DNA of 64,000 nt from Janthinobacterium agaricidamnosum (GTDB taxonomy: Bacteria > Pseudomonadota > Gammaproteobacteria > Burkholderiales > Burkholderiaceae_D). The DNA lies in the NCBI RefSeq assembly GCF_003667705.1, contig NZ_CP033019.1:5208001-5272000 (forward strand). Direction: 5' to 3'. Position 1 is the stretch's first letter; every line of letters begins with the position of its first letter. The translations under genes and the position numbers were made by a program. The notes under the pieces were generated by a model. The model ran no database searches. It had not been told where the DNA came from and saw nothing but the letters and a program-made list of their open reading frames with translations. Positions 28,332 through 38,319 of this stretch are shown here, one piece after another.

Positions 28332-30056
28332 ATGAAGCCAGTCCGCCTTCCCGCCGCTGCCACACTCGCGCTGCCACGATGGGCCTTGTTTGCGCTCGGC
28401 CTGCTGTACATCCTGCCTGGCCTGATCGGCCGCGAACCGTGGAAGAACGATGATGCCGCCAGTTTCGGCATCATGTGGACCATGGCGCATGGCGGCCTGA
28501 ACGACTGGCTGTGGCCCAACATCGCCGGCCTGTCGCTGCTCGATGAAGGGCCGCTGGCCTTCTGGCTGGGCGCCATCTTCATCAAGCTGTTCGGCTGGAT
28601 CGACGGCGACGTCTTTGGCGCGCGCATGTCGACCATCGGCATCTTCGTCGTCAGCACCCTGTCCGTCTGGTACACCGCCTTCAACCTGGGCCGGCGCAAC
28701 GACGCCCAGCCGCTGCGCCTGGCCTTCGGCGGCCAACCCGAGCCGGACGATTTCGGCCGCACCCTGGCCGATGCCGCCGTGCTCATCTACCTGGGCTGCC
28801 TGGGCCTGCTGCAGCACAGCCACGACATCACGGCCGAAGCGCTGTACGTGTCCCTGATGGCCTATTTGCTGTACCGCGCCGTGCGCTACGTGGAAGGCCC
28901 GTCCGTGCGCAATGCGGCCCTGCTGGGCCTGGCGCTGGGCGGCCTGACCCTCGCGCGCGGCTGGATCACGCCGGCGGCGCTGAGCATCGCCTTGCTGCTG
29001 TGCACCGTCTTCCTGCGCCTGCCGCTGCTGCGCAGCGTGCGCCACCTGGCGCTGGCCATCCTGATCGGCATCGCGCTGACCCTGGTCTGGCTGCTGCCGG
29101 GCGAACTGCTGCAGCCATACGGCCATTCGCCGCTACAAGCGTGGATGGAATGGAATTGCCGCCAGTTCAGCGCCCCCAGCCTGAAGAGCCTGCAATACTT
29201 CTGGCGTGTCGGCATCTGGTTCTTCTGGCCCGCCTGGCCGTTCGCCGCCTGGGCCGTGTATGCCTGGCGCCGCCAGCACCACGTGCTGCACATCGTCGTG
29301 CCGCTGACCTTTGTCGCCATGCTGGCCATCCTGGGCCTGTGCCATCCCGATCCCGACCCGAGCCAGCTGCTGCCGCTGCTGCCGCCGCTGGCCGTAATGG
29401 CCGCGTTCGGCTTGCTGACCATGAAACGGGGCGCCATCAACGCCATCGACTGGTTCTCCGTGATGGTGCTGACCATCTGCGCCCTCGCGCTGTGGCTGTT
29501 CTGGTTCGCCATCCTGACGGGCTGGCCGCCGAAACTGTCGCATAACGCCCTGAAACTCATGCCAGGCTTCAAGCCCGAGCTGGACTTGCTGGCCTTCTTC
29601 GTCGCCGCCTGCGCCAGCGCGGGCTGGGTGGCGCTGGTGCACTGGCGCATCTCGCGCCAGCCAGCCGTGCTGTGGCGCGCCGTGGTGCTGTCGTCCGGCG
29701 GCCTGATCCTGATCTGGGTGCTGATCATGACCCTGTTCCTGCCGCCGCTGAACTACAGCAAGAGCTACGCCAGCGTCGCGCACCAAATTTCCGTCCACCT
29801 GCCGCCGGGCACTACTTGCATCAACAGCAATGTCGGCGCCGCCCAGCGCGCCTCGTTCGCCTACTACGGCCACCTGCCATTTGCCAATGTGGGCCAACAG
29901 CATTGCGACGTGTTCTTGTTGCAAGACAGCATTAAAGTTCCGGATAACAAGGAAAAGCTGCCGGAACACCACGGTGCGGACTGGATCAAGCTGTGGGAAG
30001 GACGCCGCCCCACGGATGACGTGGAACGCTTCCGCCTGTACCAGCGCGTCAGATAA
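28332..30056 (+). CDS. ArnT/PMT_2-like membrane glycosyltransferase
   Basis: 574-aa polytopic membrane protein with about ten to twelve helices. The first periplasmic loop has GREPWKNDDAASFGIMW, where the acidic pair follows the pattern of the PMT_2/ArnT active-site loop. Such enzymes move a sugar from a polyprenyl-phosphate carrier to lipid A or protein in the periplasm. A soluble-looking C-terminal part (residues ~480-574) contains two cysteines. The acceptor is unknown. It is a single-gene unit flanked by terminators. Confidence 0.75.
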   Translation: MKPVRLPAAATLALPRWALFALGLLYILPGLIGREPWKNDDAASFGIMWTMAHGGLNDWLWPNIAGLSLLDEGPLAFWLGAIFIKLFGWIDGDVFGARMSTIGIFVVSTLSVWYTAFNLGRRNDAQPLRLAFGGQPEPDDFGRTLADAAVLIYLGCLGLLQHSHDITAEALYVSLMAYLLYRAVRYVEGPSVRNAALLGLALGGLTLARGWITPAALSIALLLCTVFLRLPLLRSVRHLALAILIGIALTLVWLLPGELLQPYGHSPLQAWMEWNCRQFSAPSLKSLQYFWRVGIWFFWPAWPFAAWAVYAWRRQHHVLHIVVPLTFVAMLAILGLCHPDPDPSQLLPLLPPLAVMAAFGLLTMKRGAINAIDWFSVMVLTICALALWLFWFAILTGWPPKLSHNALKLMPGFKPELDLLAFFVAACASAGWVALVHWRISRQPAVLWRAVVLSSGGLILIWVLIMTLFLPPLNYSKSYASVAHQISVHLPPGTTCINSNVGAAQRASFAYYGHLPFANVGQQHCDVFLLQDSIKVPDNKEKLPEHHGADWIKLWEGRRPTDDVERFRLYQRVR

Positions 30057-30062
30057 ACAGCA

Positions 30063-30089
30063 AAAAACCGGGCCAGCCCCGGTTTTTTT
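30063..30089. terminator. Bidirectional-looking terminator
   Basis: AAAAACCGGG (30063-30072), 5-nt loop, CCCGGTTTTT (30078-30087) with further T. Ends the glycosyltransferase gene. Confidence 0.85.
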
Positions 30090-30154
30090 ATGTCCGCCAG
30101 ACAATTGCTGACTATAGGAAAAGTGTTGCCTTAAAATATAGTTAATTACCTAAA

Positions 30155-30184
30155 TTGAACTAACATTGTTTTTTATATTATAAT
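30155..30184 (+). promoter_or_regulatory. Promoter of the PEP-CTERM gene
   Basis: TTGAAC (30155-30160), 18-bp spacer, TATAAT (30179-30184) within a conspicuously AT-rich tract (30105-30190). Transcription would begin near 30191. Confidence 0.65.
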
Positions 30185-30254
30185 AGCCGGCTGCGCGATG
30201 GCGGTGTGTTGCTTTCCCGCCCGAATCGTCCCCTAATTGACTATGAGATTGTCC

Positions 30255-31235
30255 ATGAAATTATTTGCTACCCGTACCTTGCCGCTCATCAGCGCCGCCC
30301 TGTTCGCCTTCTCCTTCAGCGCTTCGGCACAAGCCACCGTGGTCGACCTCGGCGTCGCCAATGGCTACTCGGCCTTTATCTTTGGCAACATCGGCAACAG
30401 CGGCGCCAGCGGTTTTACCAGCGTCGGCGGCAGCATTGCCGCTGGCGGCAATATCTATCTGGACAACTACAATGTCGGCACGAATAAAAAGCCAGGCAGC
30501 GCCGTCAATTCGGTCGTTGCTGGCGGCAACCTGAACACGGGCTGGGGCACGCTCAGCGGTTCGGCCGTGTACGGCGTCAGCAACCCCAACGCCACCCTGA
30601 CGGCGCCACAGTGGTTTCCAAAAGACAACATCAGCAAAGGCAATGCCTCCACCCTGGACTTCGCGGGCGCCAAGCAGCAACTGACGACCCTGTCGGGCGA
30701 CGTGGCCAAGCTGCAATCGAACGGCACCGTGATCTCGCAGTACGGCAACATGACCTTGGTCGGCAATGTCAACGCCGACGTGAATATTTTCAACATCGAT
30801 GCGTCGAACCTGCATAACCTGACGCTGGACCTGTCCTCGCTGAAAAGCACGGCCAGCATCATCATCAACGGCACGGCCACCGACATCACCATGAGCGGCG
30901 GCTTTGACAATTTCGCCAGTTTCGCCAACCGCACGCTGTTCAACTTCGCCAACGCCACCACCACCAACCTGCAGAACGTCGGCATCAACGGCAGCATCCT
31001 GGCGCCGCACAGCGCGTTCTCGGGTTCGGGCGACATGAACGGCACCCTGATCGCCAATTCGGTCAGCTCGATCAATTATGGCCACGTCGCGATGAACGGT
31101 TCCGGCTTCAACACGGTCAACGTGTCGGCCGTACCTGAGCCAGGCACCTACGCCATGCTGCTGGCCGGCCTGGGCTTGCTGGCCTTCATGCGCCGCCGCA
31201 CGCCAGCGCGCGCACCGCAAGCCGCGATGGCCTAA
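30255..31235 (+). CDS. Choice-of-anchor A family protein with PEP-CTERM sorting signal
   Basis: About 326 aa. Signal peptide MKLFATRTLPLISAALFAFS, cleaved near ASA. The body starts LGVANGYSAFIFGNIGNSG and contains GGSIAAGGNIYLDNYNVG, as in choice-of-anchor A domains of surface or ice-binding-like proteins. The C-terminus has VPEPGTYAMLLAGLGLLAFM then RRR, a PEP-CTERM tail processed by exosortase/EpsH. It therefore ends up on the cell surface or in exopolysaccharide matrix. No exosortase gene is in the window. The start at 30255 is chosen for the signal peptide; an ATG at 30243 and a TTG at 30237 are alternatives. Confidence 0.82.
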   Translation: MKLFATRTLPLISAALFAFSFSASAQATVVDLGVANGYSAFIFGNIGNSGASGFTSVGGSIAAGGNIYLDNYNVGTNKKPGSAVNSVVAGGNLNTGWGTLSGSAVYGVSNPNATLTAPQWFPKDNISKGNASTLDFAGAKQQLTTLSGDVAKLQSNGTVISQYGNMTLVGNVNADVNIFNIDASNLHNLTLDLSSLKSTASIIINGTATDITMSGGFDNFASFANRTLFNFANATTTNLQNVGINGSILAPHSAFSGSGDMNGTLIANSVSSINYGHVAMNGSGFNTVNVSAVPEPGTYAMLLAGLGLLAFMRRRTPARAPQAAMA

Positions 31236-31253
31236 GCTTTACGCCGCATCAAT

Positions 31254-31290
31254 AAAAAACACCGGGCCGCGCGAGCGTCCCGGTGTTTTT
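31254..31290. terminator. Bidirectional terminator between convergent genes
   Basis: AAAAAACACCGGG (31254-31266) pairs with CCCGGTGTTTTT (31279-31290). It has A and T runs on both sides, so it can serve the PEP-CTERM gene and the acyl-CoA synthetase gene. Confidence 0.88.
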
Positions 31291-31309
31291 TATTGTGCTG
31301 GCGAAAAAC

Positions 31310-32989
31310 TTAATCCGCGCTCAGCCCCAGATCCGTCGCCACCTGCTGGCGCAATACATATTTCTGGATCTTGCCCGTCACCGTCATGGGAAATTCCTCG
31401 ACGAAGCGCACGTAGCGGGGAATCTTGTAATAGGCGATCTGCCCGTCGCAAAAGGCGCGGATATCCTCGCTGGTGGCCTGCGTGCCCGGGCGCAGGATGA
31501 TGCAGGCGCACAGTTCTTCACCATACTTGGCGTCCGGCACGCCCACGCATTGCACGTCGAGCACGCTCGGGTGGCGGTACAGGAATTCCTCGACTTCGCG
31601 CGGGTAGATGTTTTCGCCGCCGCGTATCACCATGTCCTTCGAGCGGCCGACGATGCTGCAAAAGCCGTTGGCATCGATCACGGCCAGGTCGCCCGTGTGC
31701 ATCCAGCGCGCCGCGTCGATGGCCTCCGCTGTTTTTTCCGGGTCGCCCCAGTAGCCCTGCATCACGGAATAGCCGCGCGTGAGCAATTCGCCCTTTTCGC
31801 CGCGCGGCACGATGCGGCCTTCCGCATCGATGATTTTCACTTCCAGGTGCGGGTGGACGCGGCCGATGGACGAGACGCGCATCTCGCGCGGGTCTTCGAT
31901 CGACGTCTGGAAGCTGACGGGCGACGTTTCCGTCATGCCATACGCAATCGTGATTTCCGCCATGTGCATCAATTCGATGACCCTCGTCATGACTTCCATC
32001 GGGCATGGCGAGCCGGCCATGATGCCGGTGCGCAAGTTCGACAGATCGTATTGTTTAAAGTCAGGATGGTCGAGGATGGCGATGAACATGGTGGGCACGC
32101 CATGCAAGCCCGTGCAGCGCTCGGCCTGCACCGTTTCCAGCACGGCTTTCGGATCGAAGCCTTCGCCGGGAAATACCATGGCCGCGCCGTGCGTGACGCA
32201 GGCCAGGTTGCCCAGCACCATGCCGAAGCAGTGGTACAGGGGCACGGGGATGCACAAGCGGTCCCGTTCCGTCAGGCGCATGGCTTCGCCGATGAAGAAA
32301 CCGTTGTTCAGGATATTGTGGTGCGTCAGGGTGGCGCCCTTCGGCGCGCCCGTGGTGCCGGACGTGAACTGAATGTTGACGGCGTCGTCAAACTGCAAGC
32401 CAGCACTCACTTCGGCCAGCTGCGCCAGGTCGGCGTCCGTGATGCCGTCCATCACCGCGTCGAAGTTGTGCATGCCCGGCGTGGCGGCCGCGCCCAGGCG
32501 GATGACGTGGCGCAATTGCGGCAGGCGCGGCGACTGCAGGGCGCCGGCGCGCGAACGGGCGATTTCCGGCACCACGTCTTGCACGATGGCCAGATAATCG
32601 CTGGACTTGAAGCTGGGAGACAGGATCAGCGCGCTGCATTGCACCTTGTCGAGCACGTATTCAAGTTCGGAGCGGCGGTAGGCGGGGTTGATGTTGACCA
32701 TGATCAAGCCGGCTTTCGCCGTGGCAAACTGCGTCAGCACCCATTCGGCGCAATTCTGCGACCAGATGCCGACCCGGTCGCCCGGCTGCAAGCCCAGTTT
32801 CAGCAGGCCGGCAGCCAGCTTGTGCACGCGCTGCTGGAATTCCAGATACGTCCAGCGCACGTTCTGGTGCGCCACGATCAGGGCATCGTGCTGGCCGTAG
32901 CGCGCGGCTATGCCGTCCAGGTAGGCGCCTATCGTTTCGCCGATCAACGGCGTCTCGTGGGCGCCGTGTACATAACTCATTGCTTGCAT
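31310..32989 (-). CDS. AMP-binding acyl-CoA synthetase
   Basis: 559 aa, ANL superfamily. The P-loop motif [20 protein letters not shown], the core AYGMTETSP, and the late [13 protein letters not shown] / [20 protein letters not shown] block are all present. The catalytic Lys is in [11 protein letters not shown] near the end. It activates a carboxylic acid as acyl-AMP and forms the CoA thioester. Sequence style suggests a medium/long-chain or methylmalonyl-type substrate, not certain. Start ATG at 32989 has GGAG 5 nt upstream. Confidence 0.88.
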   Translation of the reverse strand: MQAMSYVHGAHETPLIGETIGAYLDGIAARYGQHDALIVAHQNVRWTYLEFQQRVHKLAAGLLKLGLQPGDRVGIWSQNCAEWVLTQFATAKAGLIMVNINPAYRRSELEYVLDKVQCSALILSPSFKSSDYLAIVQDVVPEIARSRAGALQSPRLPQLRHVIRLGAAATPGMHNFDAVMDGITDADLAQLAEVSAGLQFDDAVNIQFTSGTTGAPKGATLTHHNILNNGFFIGEAMRLTERDRLCIPVPLYHCFGMVLGNLACVTHGAAMVFPGEGFDPKAVLETVQAERCTGLHGVPTMFIAILDHPDFKQYDLSNLRTGIMAGSPCPMEVMTRVIELMHMAEITIAYGMTETSPVSFQTSIEDPREMRVSSIGRVHPHLEVKIIDAEGRIVPRGEKGELLTRGYSVMQGYWGDPEKTAEAIDAARWMHTGDLAVIDANGFCSIVGRSKDMVIRGGENIYPREVEEFLYRHPSVLDVQCVGVPDAKYGEELCACIILRPGTQATSEDIRAFCDGQIAYYKIPRYVRFVEEFPMTVTGKIQKYVLRQQVATDLGLSAD

Positions 32990-33122
32990 GCTGTCTCCGG
33001 GGTGGGTGGCGCGGCGCGCTCTTGTTATCGTCTTCGATGCAGAAAATTATAGCCGCAACCGCCCCCGCCCTGCGTCAGCTTGCTGTAATGTGCAGCCCAG
33101 CACACCAGACACTCACGGCACC

Positions 33123-35486
33123 ATGACAGGCAACACCCAGCACACGCCCGAACAGGGCTTCATTCTGACCCGCCACTGGCGCGACACACGCGATGGCACA
33201 GAGGTCGATTTCTGGCTGGCAACGGACGCCGGGCCCCGCCACGTGCGCCTGCCCGTGCAGACGGCCGTCGCCTTTATCCCCATGGAGCAGCAGGAGCAAG
33301 CGCAACAGCTGCTGCGCGGCGAGCGCCATGCCGAGCTGCGTCCCCTGTCGCTGTGCGATTTTCACCACCGTCCCGTGCTGGGCCTGTACTGCAGGCAATA
33401 CCGGCATTTGCTGAAGCTGGAAAAGCAGCTGCGCGCGCACGGCATCGACGTGTACGAAGCGGACATCCGCCCGCCCGAGCGCTACCTGATGGAGCGTTTC
33501 ATCACGGCGCCGGTCAGCGTCAAAGCGGAAACAGGGCAGGACGTGCAGCTGAAACCGGCGCCCGGCTACCGGCCAAGCTTGAAACTGGCCTCGCTCGACA
33601 TCGAGACGACGGCCCATGGCGAGCTGTATTCGCTGGCCCTGGAAGGCTGCGGCCAGCGCCAGGTCTACATGCTGGGGCCGCAAAACGGCGGCGATGAGCT
33701 ACTCGACTTCGACCTCGAATACTGCGACAGCCGCGCACAGATCCTCGAGCGCCTGAACACGTGGATGGAGCGGCACGATCCGGACGCCATCATCGGCTGG
33801 AACCTGGTGCAGTTCGACTTGCGCGTGTTGCGCGAACACGCCGAGCGCTACCAGGTACCGTTGAAACTGGGACGCGGCGGCGCCGTGATGGAATGGCGCG
33901 AGCATGGCGGCAAGCAAGAGCATTACTTTGCCGCCGCCGCGGGACGCCTGATCATCGACGGCATCGAAGCCTTGCGCTCGGCGACGTGGAACTTTTCCTC
34001 GTTCAGCCTGGAAAACGTGGCGCAGACCTTGCTGGGTGAAGGCAAGTCCATCGACAATCCCTATCAGCGCATGGCCGAGATCGACCGGCGTTTCCGCGAA
34101 GACAAGCCCGCGCTGGCCCGCTACAACCTCAAGGATTGCGAGCTGGTCACGCGCATCTTCGCCAAGACCGAGTTGCTGACCTTCCTGCTGGAACGGGCCA
34201 GCGTGACGGGCCTGGCGGCCGACCGCAGCGGCGGCTCCGTGGCCGCCTTCGAGCACCTGTACTTGCCGCTGATGCACCGGCAGGGTTACGTGGCGCCCAA
34301 CCTGGGCGATATCTCCGGCGAAAACAGCCCCGGCGGCTTCGTCATGGATTCGCAGTCGGGCCTGTACGACTCCGTACTGGTGCTCGACTATAAAAGCCTG
34401 TACCCGTCCATCATCCGCACTTTCCTGATCGACCCCGTGGGCCTGGTGGTGGGCACCAGCGGCGACGAGGCCGATACCGTGCCCGGCTACCGGGGCGCGC
34501 AGTTTTCACGCGTAAAACATTGCCTGCCCGCCATCGTGAAACAGGTGTGGCAAGGGCGCGAGACGGCCAAGCGCGAGCGCAACGCGCCGCTGTCGCAAGC
34601 GTTAAAGATCATCATGAACGCGTTCTACGGCGTGCTGGGCTCGAGCGGCTGCCGCTTCTTCGATCCGCGCCTGGCCTCGTCGATCACCCTGCGCGGCCAC
34701 GACATCATGCACCGCACGCGCGAGCTGATCACCGAACAGGGTTATCAGGTGATCTATGGCGACACGGATTCCACGTTTGTGTGGCTCAAAACAGCGCATA
34801 CGGATGAAGAGGCAGGCAAGATCGGCCGCGCCCTGGTGGCGCATGTGAACGCCTGGTGGGACGCCCATCTGCGCGAGGAATTCGGCCTGGAAAATGCGCT
34901 GGAACTGGAATTCGAGACGCATTACCGGCGTTTCCTGATGCCCACCATCCGCGGCTCGGAAGAAGGCAGCAAGAAGCGCTACGCGGGCCTCGTGGGCAAG
35001 CCCGACGGCAGCGAACAGATGGTCTACAAGGGCCTGGAAACGGTGCGCAGCGACTGGACGCCGCTGGCGCAGCAATTCCAGCAAGCCTTGTACCTGCGCA
35101 TCTTCCAGCGCGCCGCCTACCAGGACTATGTGCGCGACTACGTGGCACGCACCGTGCGCGGCGAATTCGATGCTTTATTGGTCTACCGCAAGCGATTGCG
35201 CCGCCCGCTCGACGATTACCAGCGCAACGTGCCGCCCCATGTGCGCGCGGCGCGCACGGCCGACGCCTACAACCTGGCGCAGGGACGGCCATTGCAATAT
35301 CAGAACGGCGGCTGGATCAGCTATGTCATCACGATGGCGGGGCCGGAACCGCTGGAAACGCAGCGCTCGCCCATCGACTACCAGCATTACCTGACGCGCC
35401 AGCTGCAGCCGGTGGCGGACGCCATCTTGCCCTTCCTGGGCGACGATTTTTCGCGCCTGGTCTCGGGACAACAGGATTTGTTTTAG
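33123..35486 (+). CDS. polB: DNA polymerase II (family B)
   Basis: 787 aa, the family length. Exonuclease Exo I SLDIETT (D159), Exo [14 protein letters not shown] and Exo [11 protein letters not shown] are intact. Polymerase motif [11 protein letters not shown] (D422), motif [21 protein letters not shown] and motif C YGDTDS (D547, D549) are intact. It replicates past damage with proofreading and is often LexA-controlled in other bacteria. I did not find a clear SOS box in the 130 nt upstream. The start at 33123 (MTGNTQH) is preferred over a longer frame. Confidence 0.95.
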   Translation: MTGNTQHTPEQGFILTRHWRDTRDGTEVDFWLATDAGPRHVRLPVQTAVAFIPMEQQEQAQQLLRGERHAELRPLSLCDFHHRPVLGLYCRQYRHLLKLEKQLRAHGIDVYEADIRPPERYLMERFITAPVSVKAETGQDVQLKPAPGYRPSLKLASLDIETTAHGELYSLALEGCGQRQVYMLGPQNGGDELLDFDLEYCDSRAQILERLNTWMERHDPDAIIGWNLVQFDLRVLREHAERYQVPLKLGRGGAVMEWREHGGKQEHYFAAAAGRLIIDGIEALRSATWNFSSFSLENVAQTLLGEGKSIDNPYQRMAEIDRRFREDKPALARYNLKDCELVTRIFAKTELLTFLLERASVTGLAADRSGGSVAAFEHLYLPLMHRQGYVAPNLGDISGENSPGGFVMDSQSGLYDSVLVLDYKSLYPSIIRTFLIDPVGLVVGTSGDEADTVPGYRGAQFSRVKHCLPAIVKQVWQGRETAKRERNAPLSQALKIIMNAFYGVLGSSGCRFFDPRLASSITLRGHDIMHRTRELITEQGYQVIYGDTDSTFVWLKTAHTDEEAGKIGRALVAHVNAWWDAHLREEFGLENALELEFETHYRRFLMPTIRGSEEGSKKRYAGLVGKPDGSEQMVYKGLETVRSDWTPLAQQFQQALYLRIFQRAAYQDYVRDYVARTVRGEFDALLVYRKRLRRPLDDYQRNVPPHVRAARTADAYNLAQGRPLQYQNGGWISYVITMAGPEPLETQRSPIDYQHYLTRQLQPVADAILPFLGDDFSRLVSGQQDLF

Positions 35487-35749
35487 ATCAATTTTACTGA
35501 CCTGCGCGGCCAAGCTGAGGTAATATCGGCGCCTGCCGGGCCAGTCCGCGGGCGCTGTGCGCCGGGGCAGCGTAAAATACGCCTTGGCGAAAGAATAAGA
35601 GCTGCATGAAGAAGAAGATGCCATTCCAGACGAGAATCATTCGCAAGAAGATTTTCCCCGCTGAAATGGCGCATAATTTCACACTATGTTGAACCAGCGG
35701 GCAGCAGCAACAGCCATCTGCCCTGCTAATTTTTGAATGAATTGACACC

Positions 35750-37066
35750 ATGACCGAGATCACGTCCCTGAGAGACATCCCGCAAAAAAATATCTTCCGC
35801 AAGGGCGACACCTTTGTGCTGTTCGGCGAGCTGTTCGGCCGCGGCTATGTGAATGGCTTGCTGGACGAAGCGCGCAAGGCGGGCATGAATATCGTCGGCA
35901 TGACGGTCGGCCGCCGCGATGAAAACATGGCGCTGCGCCCGCTGAACGCGGAAGAGCTGGCCGAGGCCGAAGCCAACCTGGGCGGCCGCATCATCAATGT
36001 GCCGCTGATGGCCGGTTTCGACCTCGACGCGCCCGCCGGCGAACCGACGCCGACGGCCCTGCTGGCCGACATGACCCTGAAAAGCTGGCAGGAAGACAAG
36101 CTGGACTGGGCGCAGATCGAACGCTGCCGCGAAGCCGGCATCGCCCGCTTCAGCGCTTCCGTGGCGAAAGCCATGGCCGAACTGGACAGCCTGATTCCTG
36201 ACGGCAGCAATGTGTATTTCGCTCACACCATGGCGGGCGGCATTCCAAAGGTCAAGGTCTTCCTGGCAATCGCCAACCGCATCTACAAAGGCCGCGGCGA
36301 GCGCTTCATGTCTTCGCGCGCCCTGCTCGACAGCGACCTGGGTAAATTGATCCTGATGAACTTCGACGAAGTCACGGCCAACACCCTGCAGCACCTGATC
36401 GACGGCAGCGCCGCCATCCGCGCCCGCATCGAGCAAACGGGCGGCCAGGTGCGCTACAGCGCCTACGGCTACCACGGCACCGAGATCTTGATCGACGGCA
36501 AATACCAGTGGCAAACCTACAGCAACTACACGCAAGGCCTGGCCAAGATGCGCCTGGAAAACGTGGCCAAGGCCGCGTGGGAAAAAGGCATCAAGGCGAC
36601 CGTCTTCAATTGCCCGGAAATCCGCACGAATTCGTCCGACATTTTCGTCGGCGTGGAACTGTCCCTGTTCCCCCTGCTCGACGCACTGAAAAAAGAAGGC
36701 GGCGCAGCCTGGGCCGAAGAGCAATGGAAAATCTGCCAGGGCTTGCTGGAAGACGGCGTGTCGCTGCAAGACTTGCTCGACCGTATCGCCGCCTACAATG
36801 GCGACGCCACGAGCGTGCAGTTCCGCAACTTCGCCGCCTGGCCGATGGACAACACCCCTGAGCTGGCCGACGTCATGATCGGTACCTCGGACGACATCAC
36901 CAAGCTGCACAAGGACCGCAAGGAACTGATCACCGACCACCTGAGCTCGCTGGTGCTGGAAGGCACGGGCCCGCTGATGTTCCACACCATGTCGGAACCG
37001 CCAGCGCCCGTCGTCTGGCTCAACCACGACATCATCGCGCGCCAGCTGAACTCGGTTCACAACTGA
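35750..37066 (+). CDS. Enoyl-ACP reductase FabMG-like protein
   Basis: 438 aa, soluble. The start TEITSLRDIPQKNIFRKGDT, then FVLFGELFGRGYVNGLLDEA and GMTVGRRDEN form a glycine-rich N-terminal beta-alpha unit like a dinucleotide-binding SDR core. FAHTMAGGIPKVKVFLAIAN and SAYGYHGTEILIDGKYQWQT are further distinctive blocks. From memory this matches the protein family named FabMG, an enoyl-ACP reductase class found by metagenomic screening; this identification was not checked. If right it reduces enoyl-ACP in fatty acid synthesis. It stands alone; the 263-nt gap before it holds no convincing gene. Confidence 0.55.
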   Translation: MTEITSLRDIPQKNIFRKGDTFVLFGELFGRGYVNGLLDEARKAGMNIVGMTVGRRDENMALRPLNAEELAEAEANLGGRIINVPLMAGFDLDAPAGEPTPTALLADMTLKSWQEDKLDWAQIERCREAGIARFSASVAKAMAELDSLIPDGSNVYFAHTMAGGIPKVKVFLAIANRIYKGRGERFMSSRALLDSDLGKLILMNFDEVTANTLQHLIDGSAAIRARIEQTGGQVRYSAYGYHGTEILIDGKYQWQTYSNYTQGLAKMRLENVAKAAWEKGIKATVFNCPEIRTNSSDIFVGVELSLFPLLDALKKEGGAAWAEEQWKICQGLLEDGVSLQDLLDRIAAYNGDATSVQFRNFAAWPMDNTPELADVMIGTSDDITKLHKDRKELITDHLSSLVLEGTGPLMFHTMSEPPAPVVWLNHDIIARQLNSVHN

Positions 37067-37086
37067 GCTTGATGTAGCGCACACCA

Positions 37087-37117
37087 CCGACGGCCCGGCT
37101 CATCCCCGGGCCGTCGG
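37087..37117. terminator. Strong hairpin between convergent genes
   Basis: Perfect 12-bp stem CCGACGGCCCGG (37087-37098) with CCGGGCCGTCGG (37106-37117), 7-nt loop. Only a short T run follows, but its position between two convergent genes supports a terminator. Confidence 0.7.
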
Positions 37118-37133
37118 CGTTTCTGCGCGTGCT

Positions 37134-37898
37134 TTATGCGCGCACGATGGACACGCCGCCATCGGCCAGCAGCGCCGTGCCGGTGGTGAAGCTCGAGGCA
37201 TCGGACGCCAGGTACAGCGCCGAGCGGGCGATCTCGTCCGGCGTAGCCAGACGTTTTAACGCATGCAAGCCCGCCACGAAGGCCAGCGCTTCGGACGTAT
37301 TCGCCACTGCGCGCCCCATGGGCGTATCGGTGCCGCCCGGCAGCAGGGCATTCACGCGGATACCCGCCGTGCCATACTCGGCCGCCGGGGCCTTGGTCAA
37401 GCCGATCACGCCCGCCTTGCTGGCCGCATACGCGGCCATGCCGGACATGCCCAGCGTATGGCCGACAAAGGTCGAGGTAAAAATCAGCGAGCCGCCGCCG
37501 CGCGCCGCCATGGCGGGCAGCTGATATTTGGCGGCCAGGAAGGCGCTGGTGAGATTGGTGTCGACCGCCGCCCGCCAGTCTTCCAGGGCAACTTCCTGCG
37601 TGGGCCCCATGGGTCCCAGGGTGCCCGCATTATTGAAGGCGATATCGAGGCCGCCAAAGCGTTGCAGCGCCAGCGCCACGGCCGCTTGCGCGCATGCCGC
37701 GTCGGCCACATCACCGGCACAGGCCACGGCTTGCGCGCCGCCGTCAGACAGTTGCGCCACCAGCGCATCGAGTTCCTTCCGCCGCCGCGCCACCAGCACC
37801 AGCCGCGCCCCCTCGCGCGCGAACAGGCGCGCCGCCGCATGGCCGATGCCCGAGCTGGCGCCCGTGATGATGGCGACCTTATTTTCCAGTTGTAGCAT
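37134..37898 (-). CDS. SDR family oxidoreductase
   Basis: 254 aa, classical short-chain dehydrogenase. The NAD(P) motif is IITGASSGIGHAAARLF, with NNAG in ISFNNAG-type context (IAFNNAGTLGP). The catalytic Ser is near LIFTSTFVG, and the Tyr-Lys pair is in MAAYAASKAGVIGLTKA. The Arg cluster after the first motif (VLVARRRKEL) suggests NADPH preference. The substrate is unknown. The start at 37898 is chosen because AAGGGG lies 6-7 nt upstream; in-frame ATGs further out are less likely. Confidence 0.9.
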   Translation of the reverse strand: MLQLENKVAIITGASSGIGHAAARLFAREGARLVLVARRRKELDALVAQLSDGGAQAVACAGDVADAACAQAAVALALQRFGGLDIAFNNAGTLGPMGPTQEVALEDWRAAVDTNLTSAFLAAKYQLPAMAARGGGSLIFTSTFVGHTLGMSGMAAYAASKAGVIGLTKAPAAEYGTAGIRVNALLPGGTDTPMGRAVANTSEALAFVAGLHALKRLATPDEIARSALYLASDASSFTTGTALLADGGVSIVRA

Positions 37899-38031
37899 TT
37901 GCTTCCCCTTCATGTGGTTGAAAGGGAAAAGATAGGCCGGCAAGCCGGGCGCGGCACTCCGCTTCTTGCGCTGGAATCGGCATCGTCACAGATTCTGCAG
38001 GCTTGGGCAAAACACACGCCAAGCATAAAAC

Positions 38032-38060
38032 TTGCCAGATTGTGACAAATCAGTGATAAT
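38032..38060 (+). promoter_or_regulatory. Promoter of tRNA-Leu
   Basis: TTGCCA (38032-38037), 17-bp spacer, GATAAT (38055-38060), ending 12 nt before the tRNA. A GC-rich discriminator (GCGTCTCGCG) follows, typical of stable RNA promoters. Confidence 0.75.
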
Positions 38061-38072
38061 GCGTCTCGCGTT

Positions 38073-38159
38073 GCCGGGATGGCGGAATAGGTAGACGCAC
38101 GGGACTCAAAATCCCGCGCTGGAAACAGCGTGCCGGTTCGATTCCGGCTCCCGGCACCA
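38073..38159 (+). tRNA. tRNA-Leu (anticodon CAA)
   Basis: 87 nt including an encoded CCA. Acceptor stem GCCGGGA pairs with TCCCGGC. The anticodon stem is CGGGA/TCCCG, with loop CTCAAAA giving anticodon CAA (reads UUG). There is a long variable arm, and the T loop is GGTTCGATTCC. Class II structure, as expected for leucine. Confidence 0.96.
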
Positions 38160-38184
38160 CAGAACACTTTAGTTGCACCTGATC

Positions 38185-38219
38185 AAACCCGCCCATCGAC
38201 AGATGCTGCGGGTTTTTTT
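38185..38219 (+). terminator. Terminator after tRNA-Leu
   Basis: AAACCCGC (38185-38192) pairs with GCGGGTTT (38208-38215), followed by more T. Confidence 0.8.
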
Positions 38220-38319
38220 ATGGCGTTTATGTAAACGCCCTGGCCGCGCCCGGTTTGTCGCTCAGCTCGTCGCAGGCCACGGCACACGCAAGCCGATCCC
38301 CCTCGCTTGCTCGATCCCC

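Noticed and set aside
35606..35692. 28-codon basic peptide frame upstream of the FabMG-like gene
   Set aside because: Only a weak AAGAG upstream, no conservation evidence and very short. It could be a leader peptide, but the sequence alone does not support it.
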